Source: Hyphochytrium catenoides
Lineage: Eukaryota; Sar; Hyphochytriomycetes; Hyphochytriales; Hyphochytriaceae
DNA: 27,328 nt
NCBI GenBank assembly: GCA_900088475.1
Contig: FLMG01004473.1
Span: forward strand, 1 to 27,328
Reading direction: 5' to 3'
Below are positions 1-9,374 of the stretch, piece after piece. Made by a program: the position numbers and the translations under genes. The notes beneath the pieces are model-generated. The model saw only the letters and a list, made by a program, of their open reading frames with translations. It was not told the DNA's origin and searched no databases. Every line of letters begins with the position of its first letter. Position 1 is the stretch's first letter.

Positions 1-586
1 CCGCAAGAAAAGCACATCGTAATGGAACATCAGTTAGACTTACTCGTCCACATGAGACAGGACAAACCCCTTGGTTGTCGTTTTACTGACCCTAACTCTA
101 ACTTTTGAAGGTAATAAGAAGGGCTATCAAACAAGGTTCATTATTATTATTGAAAAAGCTCTACGAGCTGTCGTGCTATTTGTTATTGTAAACACTCGAT
201 GTCAATAAATAGCGAATGGCTTTTTCTCTAACAAAAACTCTATTACTACTACTTGCACTTTTATACTGTCTCTTGGTGGCAACTCTCTCTCCCAGTTCGT
301 CATGCTAGGAAGAAGCGGTAGGCGGCTCAAAAAAAAGCCGACTCTTCCTCTCCTCCTCTCATGATTCATCTTTCTTCTTATTACCCTTCTTATTGTTATT
401 CTTTGCCTCCTCCTTTCTTCCCTCCTTGCACTTAACTTCCGTTGTTGTTGGTCGAACTCTGGCCTTGCTAATTCCTTCCTACCCTCGCTCCTTGCCTGAT
501 GAAGAGTGCTATTATGGTGATGATTGATAAGATAATTGGCATACTAATACTTCGCCTGCTTCTGCTCTCCCTTCTCCTCTTCTTTT
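1..586. other. gene-free, low-complexity flank
   Basis: I see no supportable coding region. From about 330 to 490 the plus strand is strongly pyrimidine-rich (runs of ctt, cct and tcc), and 130-250 is AT-rich with att/tta runs. Nothing resembling an RNA gene or a complete terminal repeat was recognised. Its position beside the copia remnant suggests decayed transposon-flanking DNA, but that is inference. Confidence 0.5.
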
Positions 587-629
587 CTATTTTTTAAAAT
601 TCTCATCTTTATAATACTTATCTCTTTCC

Positions 630-1020
630 CTAATTACTGTTACTCTGCTCCTCGTTGCTTCTTGGATTGATTCTGTAACAACTCGTTTCTCGCCTTTGAT
701 TTGTATTGATAAATGTGCCGGCGCGGAAGTCTTCTTCTGGAACCTTATAACATATAATGATCCAATGACGTTCATTGTTCTTCAGCCAGCTCTCGAGTTC
801 GTTGGAGGTGTACTCGTCTCCATTGTCGGGCCTTAGAGCCTTCTTCAGACCCTTCCTCTGCTCGTTCTCTGTGAGAGTGATGACAAAGTTCTTAATATTG
901 ATATCTATCAATATCAGACTATCGTTGGAATGATTAGAGCTATGCGCAAGACTTCTGATCTTCCCAAGAAGTTCTGGGCGGAGGCTCTAAACTGTGCCAT
1001 CTAAAGATCTGCTGAATCGC
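630..1020. mobile_element. decayed Ty1/copia retrotransposon, integrase fragment with internal inversion
   Basis: Two adjacent pieces read as consecutive parts of a copia-type integrase but lie on opposite strands. On the minus strand, 911 down to about 715 encodes the core containing ALRPDNGDEYTSNELESWL, matching the family signature L-R-x-D-N-G-x-E-Y-x-S. On the plus strand, 915-1001 encodes QTIVGMIRAM followed by LPKKFWAEALN, matching the next block of the same domain (family pattern RTIVxMxRxM...LPKxFWAEAxN). The plus piece hits a TAA at 1002, and the typical next motif LLNR appears one frame over from about 1006. Interrupted frames and strand switching mean a dead element. No protease, reverse transcriptase or LTRs were securely found; a weak RT-end-like stretch lies near 1640-1720. 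Confidence 0.75.
895..914. repeat. perfect 9-bp inverted repeat at the inversion junction
   Basis: ATATTGATA at 895-903 is followed by a 2-nt spacer and its exact reverse complement at 106-114 of the same hundred (906-914). It sits precisely where the inverted minus-strand integrase piece (ending at 911) meets the plus-strand piece (starting at 915), so it may mark the breakpoint. The arms are AT-rich, so chance is not excluded. Confidence 0.8.
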
Positions 1021-1977
1021 CTGAACCAGTTGGACTAGAAGAAGGCATGATGGTTCCCATCATGGAGGCGGCGCGGTCGGGCCACCGTGTCTACTACTTT
1101 CTCTCACTTTTATGGTATGATGGACTCACAACAAGACGCTGCGACGACGAGCACGAGGACCCGTTAATAACGACCTGAGTCACCTGACACAATTATTGGT
1201 TGCCAGTCATCATGACCCGAGCTTCTGGACTGGGAGCGCCTGTCAAGAGCAGGTCAAGGGAACATCCACCCGTCCAACCCTATTATTCCACATTCTTTAT
1301 ACAGTCACTTTGTACGAGTAGGAAGGAGCATTCTTATGAGAAATGTTCATGTACAGCTCACCGAACCACAAACATCAGCCAACGGCGTCGTACACCCTCT
1401 GGCTTTTTCACAGTTGATAGAACCAACTGACTGATGGACGTATTCCGGCTTTTATTCTAAGGGAAGGCTTGAACAGTAGTTCCTAGATCAGGAGAAGGAG
1501 CTGTCACCCATGTACAGTAAGCCGCAACTCTACTAATAATAACAAGGGCTTGGAAGAAGGAATAACAATAGGTCTACTGCCAAAAAGTCTGCATGTAAGT
1601 TGAAGAACGACGGTCTCAACATCACGGCATCTCATACAGAACCCCCGATGGATGACCTAGAGAAGAGGGAAGTTTGATGTCGTGCTGTCGCCTGTCTCGG
1701 CTCTCTTCGCCCATCAGCCAGCGGCGCGCATGATCAGCGAGGAGCTCCTGAGCCCTACTATAGATCTACATGCTTCACAGCGTCCCGAAGTCTATATTCT
1801 ATAGCGTCGCGCAGCCAGTGCCACGACCCACCCTCCGTGTCTTTTCTGGACAGGAGTCGGGCGCCGCAAACCCACCAAGCGCCCCTGGCGACTGTGGCGG
1901 TTGGTGTCCAGGCCCGTTAGCTAGTCCTGTTGTGGCAAGCGCTTGGACTCTTCTCGAGGTCATACGATTTTTTGAAG
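1021..1977. other. intergenic region, possible copia RT debris, upstream of the kinase gene
   Basis: No intact gene is seen. Around 1640-1720, a frame with one stop reads PPMDDLEKREV then CRAVACLGSL, which loosely resembles the end of a copia reverse transcriptase (family pattern Y-R-x-x-x-G-S-L-x-Y-L). The match is short and would need a profile search. The 1200-1430 open frame has no recognisable features and is likely chance. The last 200 bp before 1978 should hold the promoter and 5' UTR of the kinase gene, but no clear core element was found. Confidence 0.4.
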
Positions 1978-4558
1978 ATGTCGTCAGGACAGAAGGAAAC
2001 GCAGCCAGAAGCGGAAGTCGCCGCCATGATAAACAAGAGTCCAGATACAGGAGCTGGCAGCATTGAGCACCCACCTGCCCTCGAGCTGACAGTAACAGCG
2101 GCAGCGGACGATCAAGTGATCGAAGGAGAGAGTACCCTGGCTGAGACCATCCCCGGGGAACTTGAGACGAGATCTACTGCTGCACAGTCACATCCGCCAC
2201 AGCAGATCAACGAGCTAGAGCCTTCTTCCCGAGCTACCGATGGATTGGAGCCCTCATTAGAAACTATTAAGCTCCGTAGTGGTCCCGACAACGCTGGTGG
2301 GACCACTTACGAAACGCAAGAAGCTCAAGATGGGATTCCAGCTGTTGATGCCACTGCTACTGCTATAGACCGTGGTCAGGTGGAGGGAAGGGAAAAGAAG
2401 ACCAAGGAAGTTGCATCCACTGAGGCTCAGCAAGTGCAAGCCGGGCCAGCAATCGTGGTAAGAGCTTTCATATAATCTCCCCTCCTTAAGCTACCATCCC
2501 CTGACCGTTCCAATCGCTGTCCGTCAATGCGCTCCCGCAGGAACTTGCTTCGCAGAATGATTACCTCATGGCTGGCACGTCTGAGCCTGTCTTACTGAGA
2601 TTTAGCTCAGAAGGGCTGCACTGTCAGCCTGGGAAGAAGAAAAGCATCCAGTACCACATAGAAGGCAAGGCACATATGTATAGTTGCGCTCGCAAGATCT
2701 AACAACCCCCGTTCCTGGGTCTTGAGCACGACTCCTTTCTCCATCTTATGCTAACTTCTCCAACAGATATTGTGGGTGCATCCATCGGAGATGATATGCG
2801 GTCGCTTGTCATCCATTGTTACCCTCGCAAAGGGAAGTCAAGAGTTCCTGTCGATGTTCGGCTAGTTCTGCGCTCGACCTCTAGTCCCGAACTACTCTCT
2901 AAGTGGCAAGCGCGGATCTTGAATACTCTTTATTCTCCGCAGAACATAGAAAGCGCCGACTGTCCAAAGAAATATGTGCGTTATATCAAGCTCTTCTGCA
3001 GCCAATTTTCGTCATCGCTCTCTCTCCCTCTTCCTCTTACAACCATGTAGTATCTAGTAGTCTTGGGTTCTGCCCTCAACAATAGCTGTCCGCTCGGGTC
3101 ACTTCTTATGTATGCTTCCAGAGAAAATTCATCTCTGGTCAAGCGCCTTCTCATCTCTCTCACCACAAATGCCCCTTCCTTATCTACCATATTCACCACC
3201 AGCGCGTCTATGTCGTCGTGAATCCTATCGGCGGCAAAGGTAAGAAATGAATCTTGTTACGGCGGCACTATTGGCAAGCCCAATCACGAATGTTTGTTAT
3301 GCAGGGCAAGGAATAAAGATCTGCAAGCAGATTGTGATACCATTGTTTACAAAGGCGCACATGGACGTCACTGTCGCAGAGACACAGCGCGCAGAGCACG
3401 CGGTAGCCCTCGCTAGAGATCTGGACCTCGCAAAATACGACGCTATTGTGGCGGTGGGAGGAGATGGAGCTCTATGGGAAGGTGATGAATACATTCGGAG
3501 CAAGGTCAGTCGGCAATATTCAACAGACGTCTAATCTGAATATCTATAGTGATTCAAGGGCTCTATGAACGCCCTGATTGGAAGACGGCTCTGCGTATGC
3601 CTGTTGGGGTAAGCTACCATGCAAGGGCAGGTGTTGTCCTCCTGATAAGTTAACAGACCTGTAGGTGGTACCAGCGGGGTCAGGAAATGGCTTGATTGTC
3701 TCCCTGATGCATGCCCTAAACGAACCGAGCTTGAAGGATGCCACACTTGCAGCGCATATGCTCTCCAAGAGAGAGACTCACCCTATGGACCTCATGGTGG
3801 CAGGTAGGCAGCCTTTATATTCGCGATGGGTCTTCGCTGCGTCTAACATGCCACCTTCGGACCTTTAGAGACGATGGACAAGCTTTACTGCGGGTTTCTT
3901 GGCTTTGAGTGGGCCTTTATTGCAGACGTAGACATTGGCTCCGAGAAGTATCGGTACCTCGGAGGAGCAAGGTTTAGCGCGGCAGCTGTCATGAAGCTGA
4001 TGGGACTGAAGAAGTACCGAGGAAAGCTATCCTATCAGGAGTTGGACAACAGTGAGGCCAAGCCTTACTGGGAGACGGCCTCTGAACAGGACAATCTCAA
4101 GTGCTCTCCACTCCCTCCGCTTACCGCGCCCGTCCCGGAGTCATGGAAGACCCTTGAAGGTTTACATTCTTATTTATTATCGTGGTTCAGAACCATTGTC
4201 GTGCTTGCTAACCTCATATTTAGGGGACTTCATCAATTTTTGGGCTGTCAGCCCCAGTCATTGTGCATCGGATGCATTCACAAACCCTGGTGGGAAGCTT
4301 CACGATGGAAATCTCACCCTTCTGATACAGCAGACTGGAGGTAGGGCCGCTCTGAGCTCAATGTTTATGGGGCTAGAGAAGGGCGAGCATTTGAAGCAGA
4401 AACATCTTAATGTTGTTAAGACAAGGGCGTTCAGACTAGAGCCAGAGAGTGGTCTTGTCTGCATTGATGGAGAGCTCCTTCCCACTGCACCCGTCCAAGT
4501 TCGAGTCTACAGTCAGGTTATTAACCTCCTTGCACGTAGCCAGCTGTACAAGTCCTAG
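1978..4558 (+). CDS. SPHK: sphingosine / long-chain-base kinase (DAGK catalytic domain)
   Basis: Lipid kinase that would phosphorylate sphingoid bases to their 1-phosphates at membranes. Exons: 1978-2457, 2541-2665, 2767-2975, 3122-3239, 3305-3481, 3550-3608, 3665-3803, 3869-4159, 4224-4558; about 643 residues. Residues 1-160 are an acidic, Glu/Thr-rich, low-complexity N-terminus. A PH-like part follows (DIVGASIG, then VIHCYPRKGK). The catalytic part shows every family block in order: VVVNPIGGKG, VAVGGDGALWEVIQGL (nucleotide and substrate region), VVPAGSGNGL, GFEWAFIADVDIGSEKYRYL, HDGNLTLL and the terminal CIDGE. All junction phases agree except exon 2, where five A's at 2640-2644 put the frame one base out; removing one A restores GKKKSIQYHIE joined to DIVG across an AG|GCAAGG (GC-AG) donor. 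Start chosen as the first ATG of the exon-1 frame. Ceramide kinase is a less likely alternative, because the ADVDIGSE block favours sphingosine kinase. Confidence 0.9.
2666..2766 (+). other. probable GC-AG intron in the kinase gene
   Basis: The donor reads AG|GCAAGG, the usual form of non-canonical GC donors, and the acceptor is TTCTCCAACAG. It is preceded by a GCTAAC branch-like motif at about 2749. No GT donor in exon 2 gives the phase needed for the downstream DIVGASIG frame. The call depends on accepting a one-base frame correction upstream. Confidence 0.6.
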
Positions 4559-4605
4559 TCCATAGTGTTACTAATAATAGAGTTACAAGATCTCAATTGC
4601 TGCCA

Positions 4606-7600
4606 TCAATCAAAATCCTCTTCATAACCAGCCTCACTTATTGCAGCAGGAGAGGCAGGTGTCTGCAGTCCGCCCTGCTTCTGACTGTCGACTATGTTCT
4701 CTACTATTATGCCCTGCTCCTCTGTAGGGCCCACAGTGCTAGCCTCCACCAATTGGTCTAGAACAATTTTGGTTTTTGGGTTGGTAGGCACCAACGTTTC
4801 CTGGATAGGCGCTGCTGAAGGTGGCTTGAGACCAGTCTCCTCTGTCATGAAATCTTCGCCATAAATATCCGCCTCCTCCCCCCGATCTTGTGACCTTAAC
4901 TGATGATCTTCTCTTCCTTTCTCGTTCGCCCGAGCATTCCCTTCCTCCACCTCTAGAGTTTCCTCATTACCTATCTCGTGATTGACTGTACTACCTGCCA
5001 AAGATGCCTGACCAGGATTCAGGATTGAAGACACTTGGGAGGGTCCTTGCGGAGAGCACTCTGAAGGTCTTTCTGAGTGTGATGATGACGAAGATATAAC
5101 TTGGTCTGTCGGGGCGATGAAGTCGTCTTCATAGGAGCTGCTTGCTTCCAAGTTCTCTGGTTCTGGACCCTCATGACTAGATTGCCCCCTTTTTGGGGGT
5201 TCATAGCTTGGCTCTATTGAGTCACTTACTGGCTTATGATTGAGGCCTTCAGGACGGTCATCCATGCTATCCATACTTGGCGCTTGCGGGTGTGTAGCAG
5301 TGCTGTTTGCAGAAGCTTCATGACCAATAAGGTGCGCTGGATCCTGTGTTGAATCTGTCCCATTGGACAACCCAGAGGAGTGGAGGAGGTGATCCTGAGG
5401 ATCATCATATTGACCCTCAGCGATAGAGTTTTCCTTGAAGTGGCCACCTCTAGATTCGAGAGGGTCACCCTGTTCCGTTCTTCTCCATTTTGGTAACTCG
5501 CTCGCGGCATCACTTGAAGCGACTGCCTGTTGGAGATCTGGTGCTTCTGTTACATCTGCGATGGTTCCTAGTGGCTCACTTTCTCTTCGTGGTGGTGCAG
5601 GCGGTGTGCTATTGTCAGCCTTTACTGAAGGCTCAGCCGTCACTTCCTCTTCCACTTTTTCTTCTTCTACTCTTGGCTTCACTTCCTTCACCACATGTTG
5701 CAGCCATAAGCGAAGTGCACGAGTGGCGACTGGCACATCGTCCATTGTTTCAAGCTGAAAGTGTTCTGACTGCATAAAGCGAATGACTGCGTCCCACTTG
5801 GTAGAAGATGTGCCCTCTTGCTTACTTTGCAATGTTTTTGCCTGCTGTGCCAGTCGCAGGAGGATATTCTCATCTTGCAACACAGTTTTAGCAGTCGACC
5901 AGATAAGGGGGAACTCTCCTAGTGCAGCGCAAACCGCTCCAAGCACCGCTGTCGTAGATTTTGAGGGTGTTCCAAGGTGTAGGAGAGGAATGACCTCTCT
6001 CCTAGACAAGAAGATCGAGGTGTGAATCTCTATTTCTGTATCCAAGTCCTTCTCGCTGCCGGCATTCTTGACTATAGTAGCCTTCGAGGGGTTAGGATCT
6101 TGCGATGTGCTCAAAGAGGTGTGTTGACTTAGACTCTTTGGTCCATCGCTTCCTGTGGAGCTTAGTCTGGCCTTCTGCTTCTCTCTCATAGAAGGGGTTC
6201 CTGGTCCTAGATTCCCAGCAGCATGACTGCCTTCTTTCATTTCGAAGGCACTACATCGTGAGCCTAGAAGCCTGCGGTCCTCCTTTTGTAAGCATGGCAC
6301 AGCACCTGACTCTTTGTGCTTACAGGAAGCGTCGCCCTTGGGCTGATCCTCACAATTCAGCAAAGGTTCTCTATGAGCCTGCGAGGGGCTCGATGCTGGT
6401 CTGTCCTTCATAGTTGGCGACTGATTGGGGAAGCGATGAGGACTCTTCTTGCAAGGACTGCGCGACATCGCGCCGGGGCTCCTTGACTTGGTAAGCTTGA
6501 CTGTGTACGGCGCTGCTATTTCCTGTTCAGAAAGTGAGTCAGAAGGAGGGAGAGAGGAGATGACGAAGTGAAGATAAAGGCAAGTCTGGCAGCTACCCGG
6601 ACAAACTCTTCTATCTCAGCCAGGGGTTTCTTCTTTTTCTTCTTAAGGTTGCTGTCATGCACGACGGGTGCTCGAGCTTGAGCACTCTCTTGGAGCTTTT
6701 TGATCCTTTCTGTGTGTGGGAGAGCAGAATGGTCTGATTTAGGAAGAAAGCACCATAGTACATATATGTTTGAGCGCGAGACCTGCGGTGATGCGGCGAA
6801 GCTCCTCCTGATCTCTTTCCCATTGTTCTAGGAGCTTATTCTGTTCAGCCTTCCTCTGCCTGATTTGCTCATCTTTCTGTCTTTTCCACGCCAGATATGC
6901 CCCAGAGTCTGTTGTAAAGCTGGAGTGTCAGTGCTGGCATGTCGAAAAAGAGGTCATCTCGGGTTCGTTCAATACCTTGATTACTGCTCTTGCCTTTGCT
7001 CTTGGTCTGAGGTTCCTGTTGCTTTTCTACTGATTGTGCTCTCTTTGGAAGATAGTCGAGCGAGAAACGACAGAGACGTGGGAGTTAAGGAGAGATAGAC
7101 TAAGAGCTCTGGATAAGGAAGAGTTCCGTAGGGCGGTACAAGACTAGAAGAAGAATGAGAGACCAAAAAGCACCTGCTCTCTAAGCTGCTGGTCCTTCTG
7201 CATTTTCCATGCTCTCCAAGAGGCTTCGGCTTCCTCCTTTCTCTGCTTGTCCTCCTTTGCTGAGCGACGGTCCGGTGAAGACTCATCAACATTTCCGCTA
7301 TGTAGAGTGGGCAGCCGGCCCGTCCCTACTCGGCTGAACGTAAGTTGAGAAGATTAGTTTGGCATAGGAAGAATTGTACAAGATCCAACTGAGACGCGGA
7401 CCTGAAGGTAGACTTGCCCCTTTGAGGATCCTTGGCCCCGCCAGACGGACTGGCCGGTGAGATGCTTCCCGAAGCCAATAACTTATGACCGACTGCTGCA
7501 GGAGAAAGAGGAGCCTTGGCTAGAAGTTGCGCAGGCTTGTCATTGGTTGCTCGTACAATTGTCCAGCTCTCGGTCACATCCCTTACCTGCCACCGCTCTC

Positions 7601-7701
7601 ATTGCCTCCTGCTCTTTCTTAGGAATCAGCACCAGCTGCTGATAGACCTCCATATGAGACACGCGCTGGCGGGAGCCCGCTGGCTCTGCTGTCGGGATCA
7701 T
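4606..7701 (-). CDS. coiled-coil protein with isolated dynein heavy-chain stalk-like domain
   Basis: Exons (minus order): 7701-7587, 7495-7402, 7333-7174, 7042-6976, 6908-6783, 6709-6597, 6522-4606; 863 residues, all phases consistent. The ATG at 7701 is preceded by an in-frame stop. Residues about 106-123 and 148-165 carry a repeated unit, A-x-x-A-W-K-x-Q-K-D-x-Q-x-R, followed by a charged coiled coil to about 200. Residues about 384-508 (5674-6048) resemble the microtubule-binding stalk tip of dynein heavy chains: hydrophobic TTAVLGAVCAAL, then IWSTAKTVLQDENILLRL, a polar insert, and ATRALRLWLQHVVKEV, matching the family's AVxxLL, WxxAKxxLxDxxFLxxL and SxAxxxLxxWVxA. The C-terminal 350 residues are acidic and disordered with YEDDF, YGEDF and a terminal YEEDFD. 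No AAA+ motor is present. I infer an axonemal or centrosomal microtubule-binding role; no named orthologue was recognised. It converges on the kinase gene (47 bp between stops). Confidence 0.85.
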
Positions 7702-8339
7702 CTTGAGAATTGAGATTGTTCGTCCTATTGATGAGTGGCGCTGCTGGTGGAATTAGTGGTTCACGTCAAGGATATGCCATCACAGCTGCCGCTGGAGCTT
7801 CCTGCACCAGCTCGAAAAGGAAACAGGCAGAAAGGCCAGCACGGATGGACAGAGGGCGGGGGGCCGATACTGCAGCCCCTGCCTCATTGTACGCACTCCA
7901 GAATCATCCTCCGGCCCGCCAAGCTGCAGCCCCGGATTTAAAGTCTAGAGACAAGAGCCATAGCCAAGATGTCGTCCGGAAGGAGCTGCGGAAGGACAGA
8001 ACAACCGAGTGGCAGCCGAGCAGCACTCACCCGCGGGAGAAAGCAGAAAGATCATGGAAGGTGAACAGAGGTCGAAGACAGAAAGACTTTTAGACGTAGA
8101 CTGGGTGAGATGGACGGAGAGGTAGGAGAGAGAGAGAGGCCCCGAAGCGCTTTAAGATGTAGGGAGAGGACATATAGAAGCAACTTGAGACAGAAATGTA
8201 GTCAGAGAAATGAAAGACGAGATAGGAGAAGAGAGAGAGAGGGATGCGGAAGAGAGGGAGAGAGAAAGGTGAGGGAGGAGGAGACAGATAGCGAGGCAAG
8301 AGAGGAGAGAGAGAGAGCAATGCAGAAGAGAGGGGGGAA

Positions 8340-8372
<33 letters not shown>

Positions 8373-8753
8373 GAGAGAGAGTAGGATTATTGATTTTCCT
8401 TTGAATGCCAAGAAAAGAAGAACAAGAGTAACGCCTTTTCTAGCCGTTAGCGACCTCTGTCGTTTGGGAAGCAAGGTGAAGGGTGAAAGGACACACTGAT
8501 GCCTCATCGGTCAGGCGGGAGAGTGATGATGCTGCAAGGACATATTGCCAGATGTCCACGGCAAGAGCAGACGAACAAGGTCGTCTCTAGACTCTTTGGC
8601 TATCCTGGATGGCTTTAGGTCCTTATCAAGCATGGGCAAAGCTCTAGTTCGGTGCCTGATAATGGTTACCATTGCTTAATGATGTGACTGAAGCATGCGG
8701 CGAATCAGGAAGCGGTGAGGAGCACAAGGACGCTTCCTTATCTGTCAGAGAAA
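7702..8753. promoter_or_regulatory. divergent intergenic region with purine-rich tract
   Basis: About 1.05 kb separates the start codons of two divergently transcribed genes, the dynein-stalk-like gene (minus) and TMEM107 (plus), so promoter elements for both should lie here. From about 8100 to 8382 the plus strand is almost pure purine. I saw no confident TATA box. GTTACC at 8665-8670 looks like half of an RFX X-box, but the second half-site is absent. Open frames in the purine tract (Arg/Glu on plus, Ser/Leu on minus) are composition artefacts. No gene is supported here. Confidence 0.4.
8337..8382. repeat. (GA)n microsatellite
   Basis: A nearly uninterrupted run of GA dinucleotides, broken once by GC at about 8360, sits at the end of a broader purine-rich stretch starting near 8100. 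Confidence 0.95.
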
Positions 8754-9374
8754 ATGGTGAGAGTCAATGACATTCTCATCCCGGCACGCTTTGCACTTAC
8801 GATGGGGCACTTCTGGATGATGTGCGTCCTCCAATTCACTAAGGTAGATATAATCCTATGTCGGGCAAGTGCGTCCGCGCGCTAAGGTTTGACTTATCAT
8901 AGGAGGACACAGTAGCCGCTAGCCTAGGCCCTGGCTCTAGTGCTGATGATAAGCAGCAAATATTGCACTCGATCCATGGCGCATCTTTTATCTCATTTCT
9001 ATCGTTTGCGCTGGACTTCATGGGCTTGTTCTCTGGCGTCTCTATGTTCTCTAGCAAGGTAAAGTGTGAGGCTTTCGGGGCTTCCGACATACCGTGTCCG
9101 ATAATCTGATAGATCGCAATGCAGATCAATAGCTTTCAGATCCTCTGCCACTTTCTTGGTGGAATCTTTACATCCTGGTTGATAATCTACGAATGGAATT
9201 TCCTTTGCCTATGGTAAGTCATCAGTCTGAGCTAACAAGAGCGCTCCAAGTCCACGATCGCTAATCATTTAATATGAGGACAGGCTGATCTGCCTCGGGT
9301 GCAATCTGCCAACAGCTTTCGTCGAAGTGTGGAACCTCTTCTATATCTTCGTCCTCAAGCTCAAAAAGTACTAA
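8754..9374 (+). CDS. TMEM107: TMEM107 family ciliary transition-zone membrane protein
   Basis: TMEM107 is a four-pass membrane protein of the MKS module at the ciliary transition zone, controlling which membrane proteins enter the cilium. Exons 8754-8843, 8903-9058, 9113-9213 and 9284-9374 give 145 residues, close to the usual ~140. Phases are 0, 0 and 2, with GT-AG junctions. Visible family features in order: N-terminal IPARFALTMGHFW; the helix entering LDFMGLFSGVSMF (family pattern AGFxSGVSMF); the third helix LCHFLGGIFTSWLI; and the final helix with LPTAFVEVWNLFYIFVLKLK, ending in the basic tail KKY. A segment ADDKQQI matches the family's extracellular Asp/Lys/Gln stretch. ATG 8754 is the only start that precedes IPARF in frame. 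It is divergent from the dynein-stalk-like gene upstream. No long open frame reveals this gene, so automated annotation may miss it. Confidence 0.9.

Noticed and set aside
1200-1430. 76-codon plus frame downstream of the copia remnant
   Set aside because: No similarity to Gag-Pol, and an irregular, Ser/Arg-rich translation.
8090-8507. Overlapping long frames on both strands in the GA-rich region
   Set aside because: They translate to Arg/Glu/Lys or Ser/Leu/Pro simple repeats, as expected from a purine tract.
8665-8670. RFX X-box upstream of TMEM107
   Set aside because: Only the first half-site (GTTACC) is present; the second half is not recognisable.
8839-9129. Minus-strand 96-codon frame
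   Set aside because: It is antisense to TMEM107 exons 2-3, which have clear family similarity on the plus strand.
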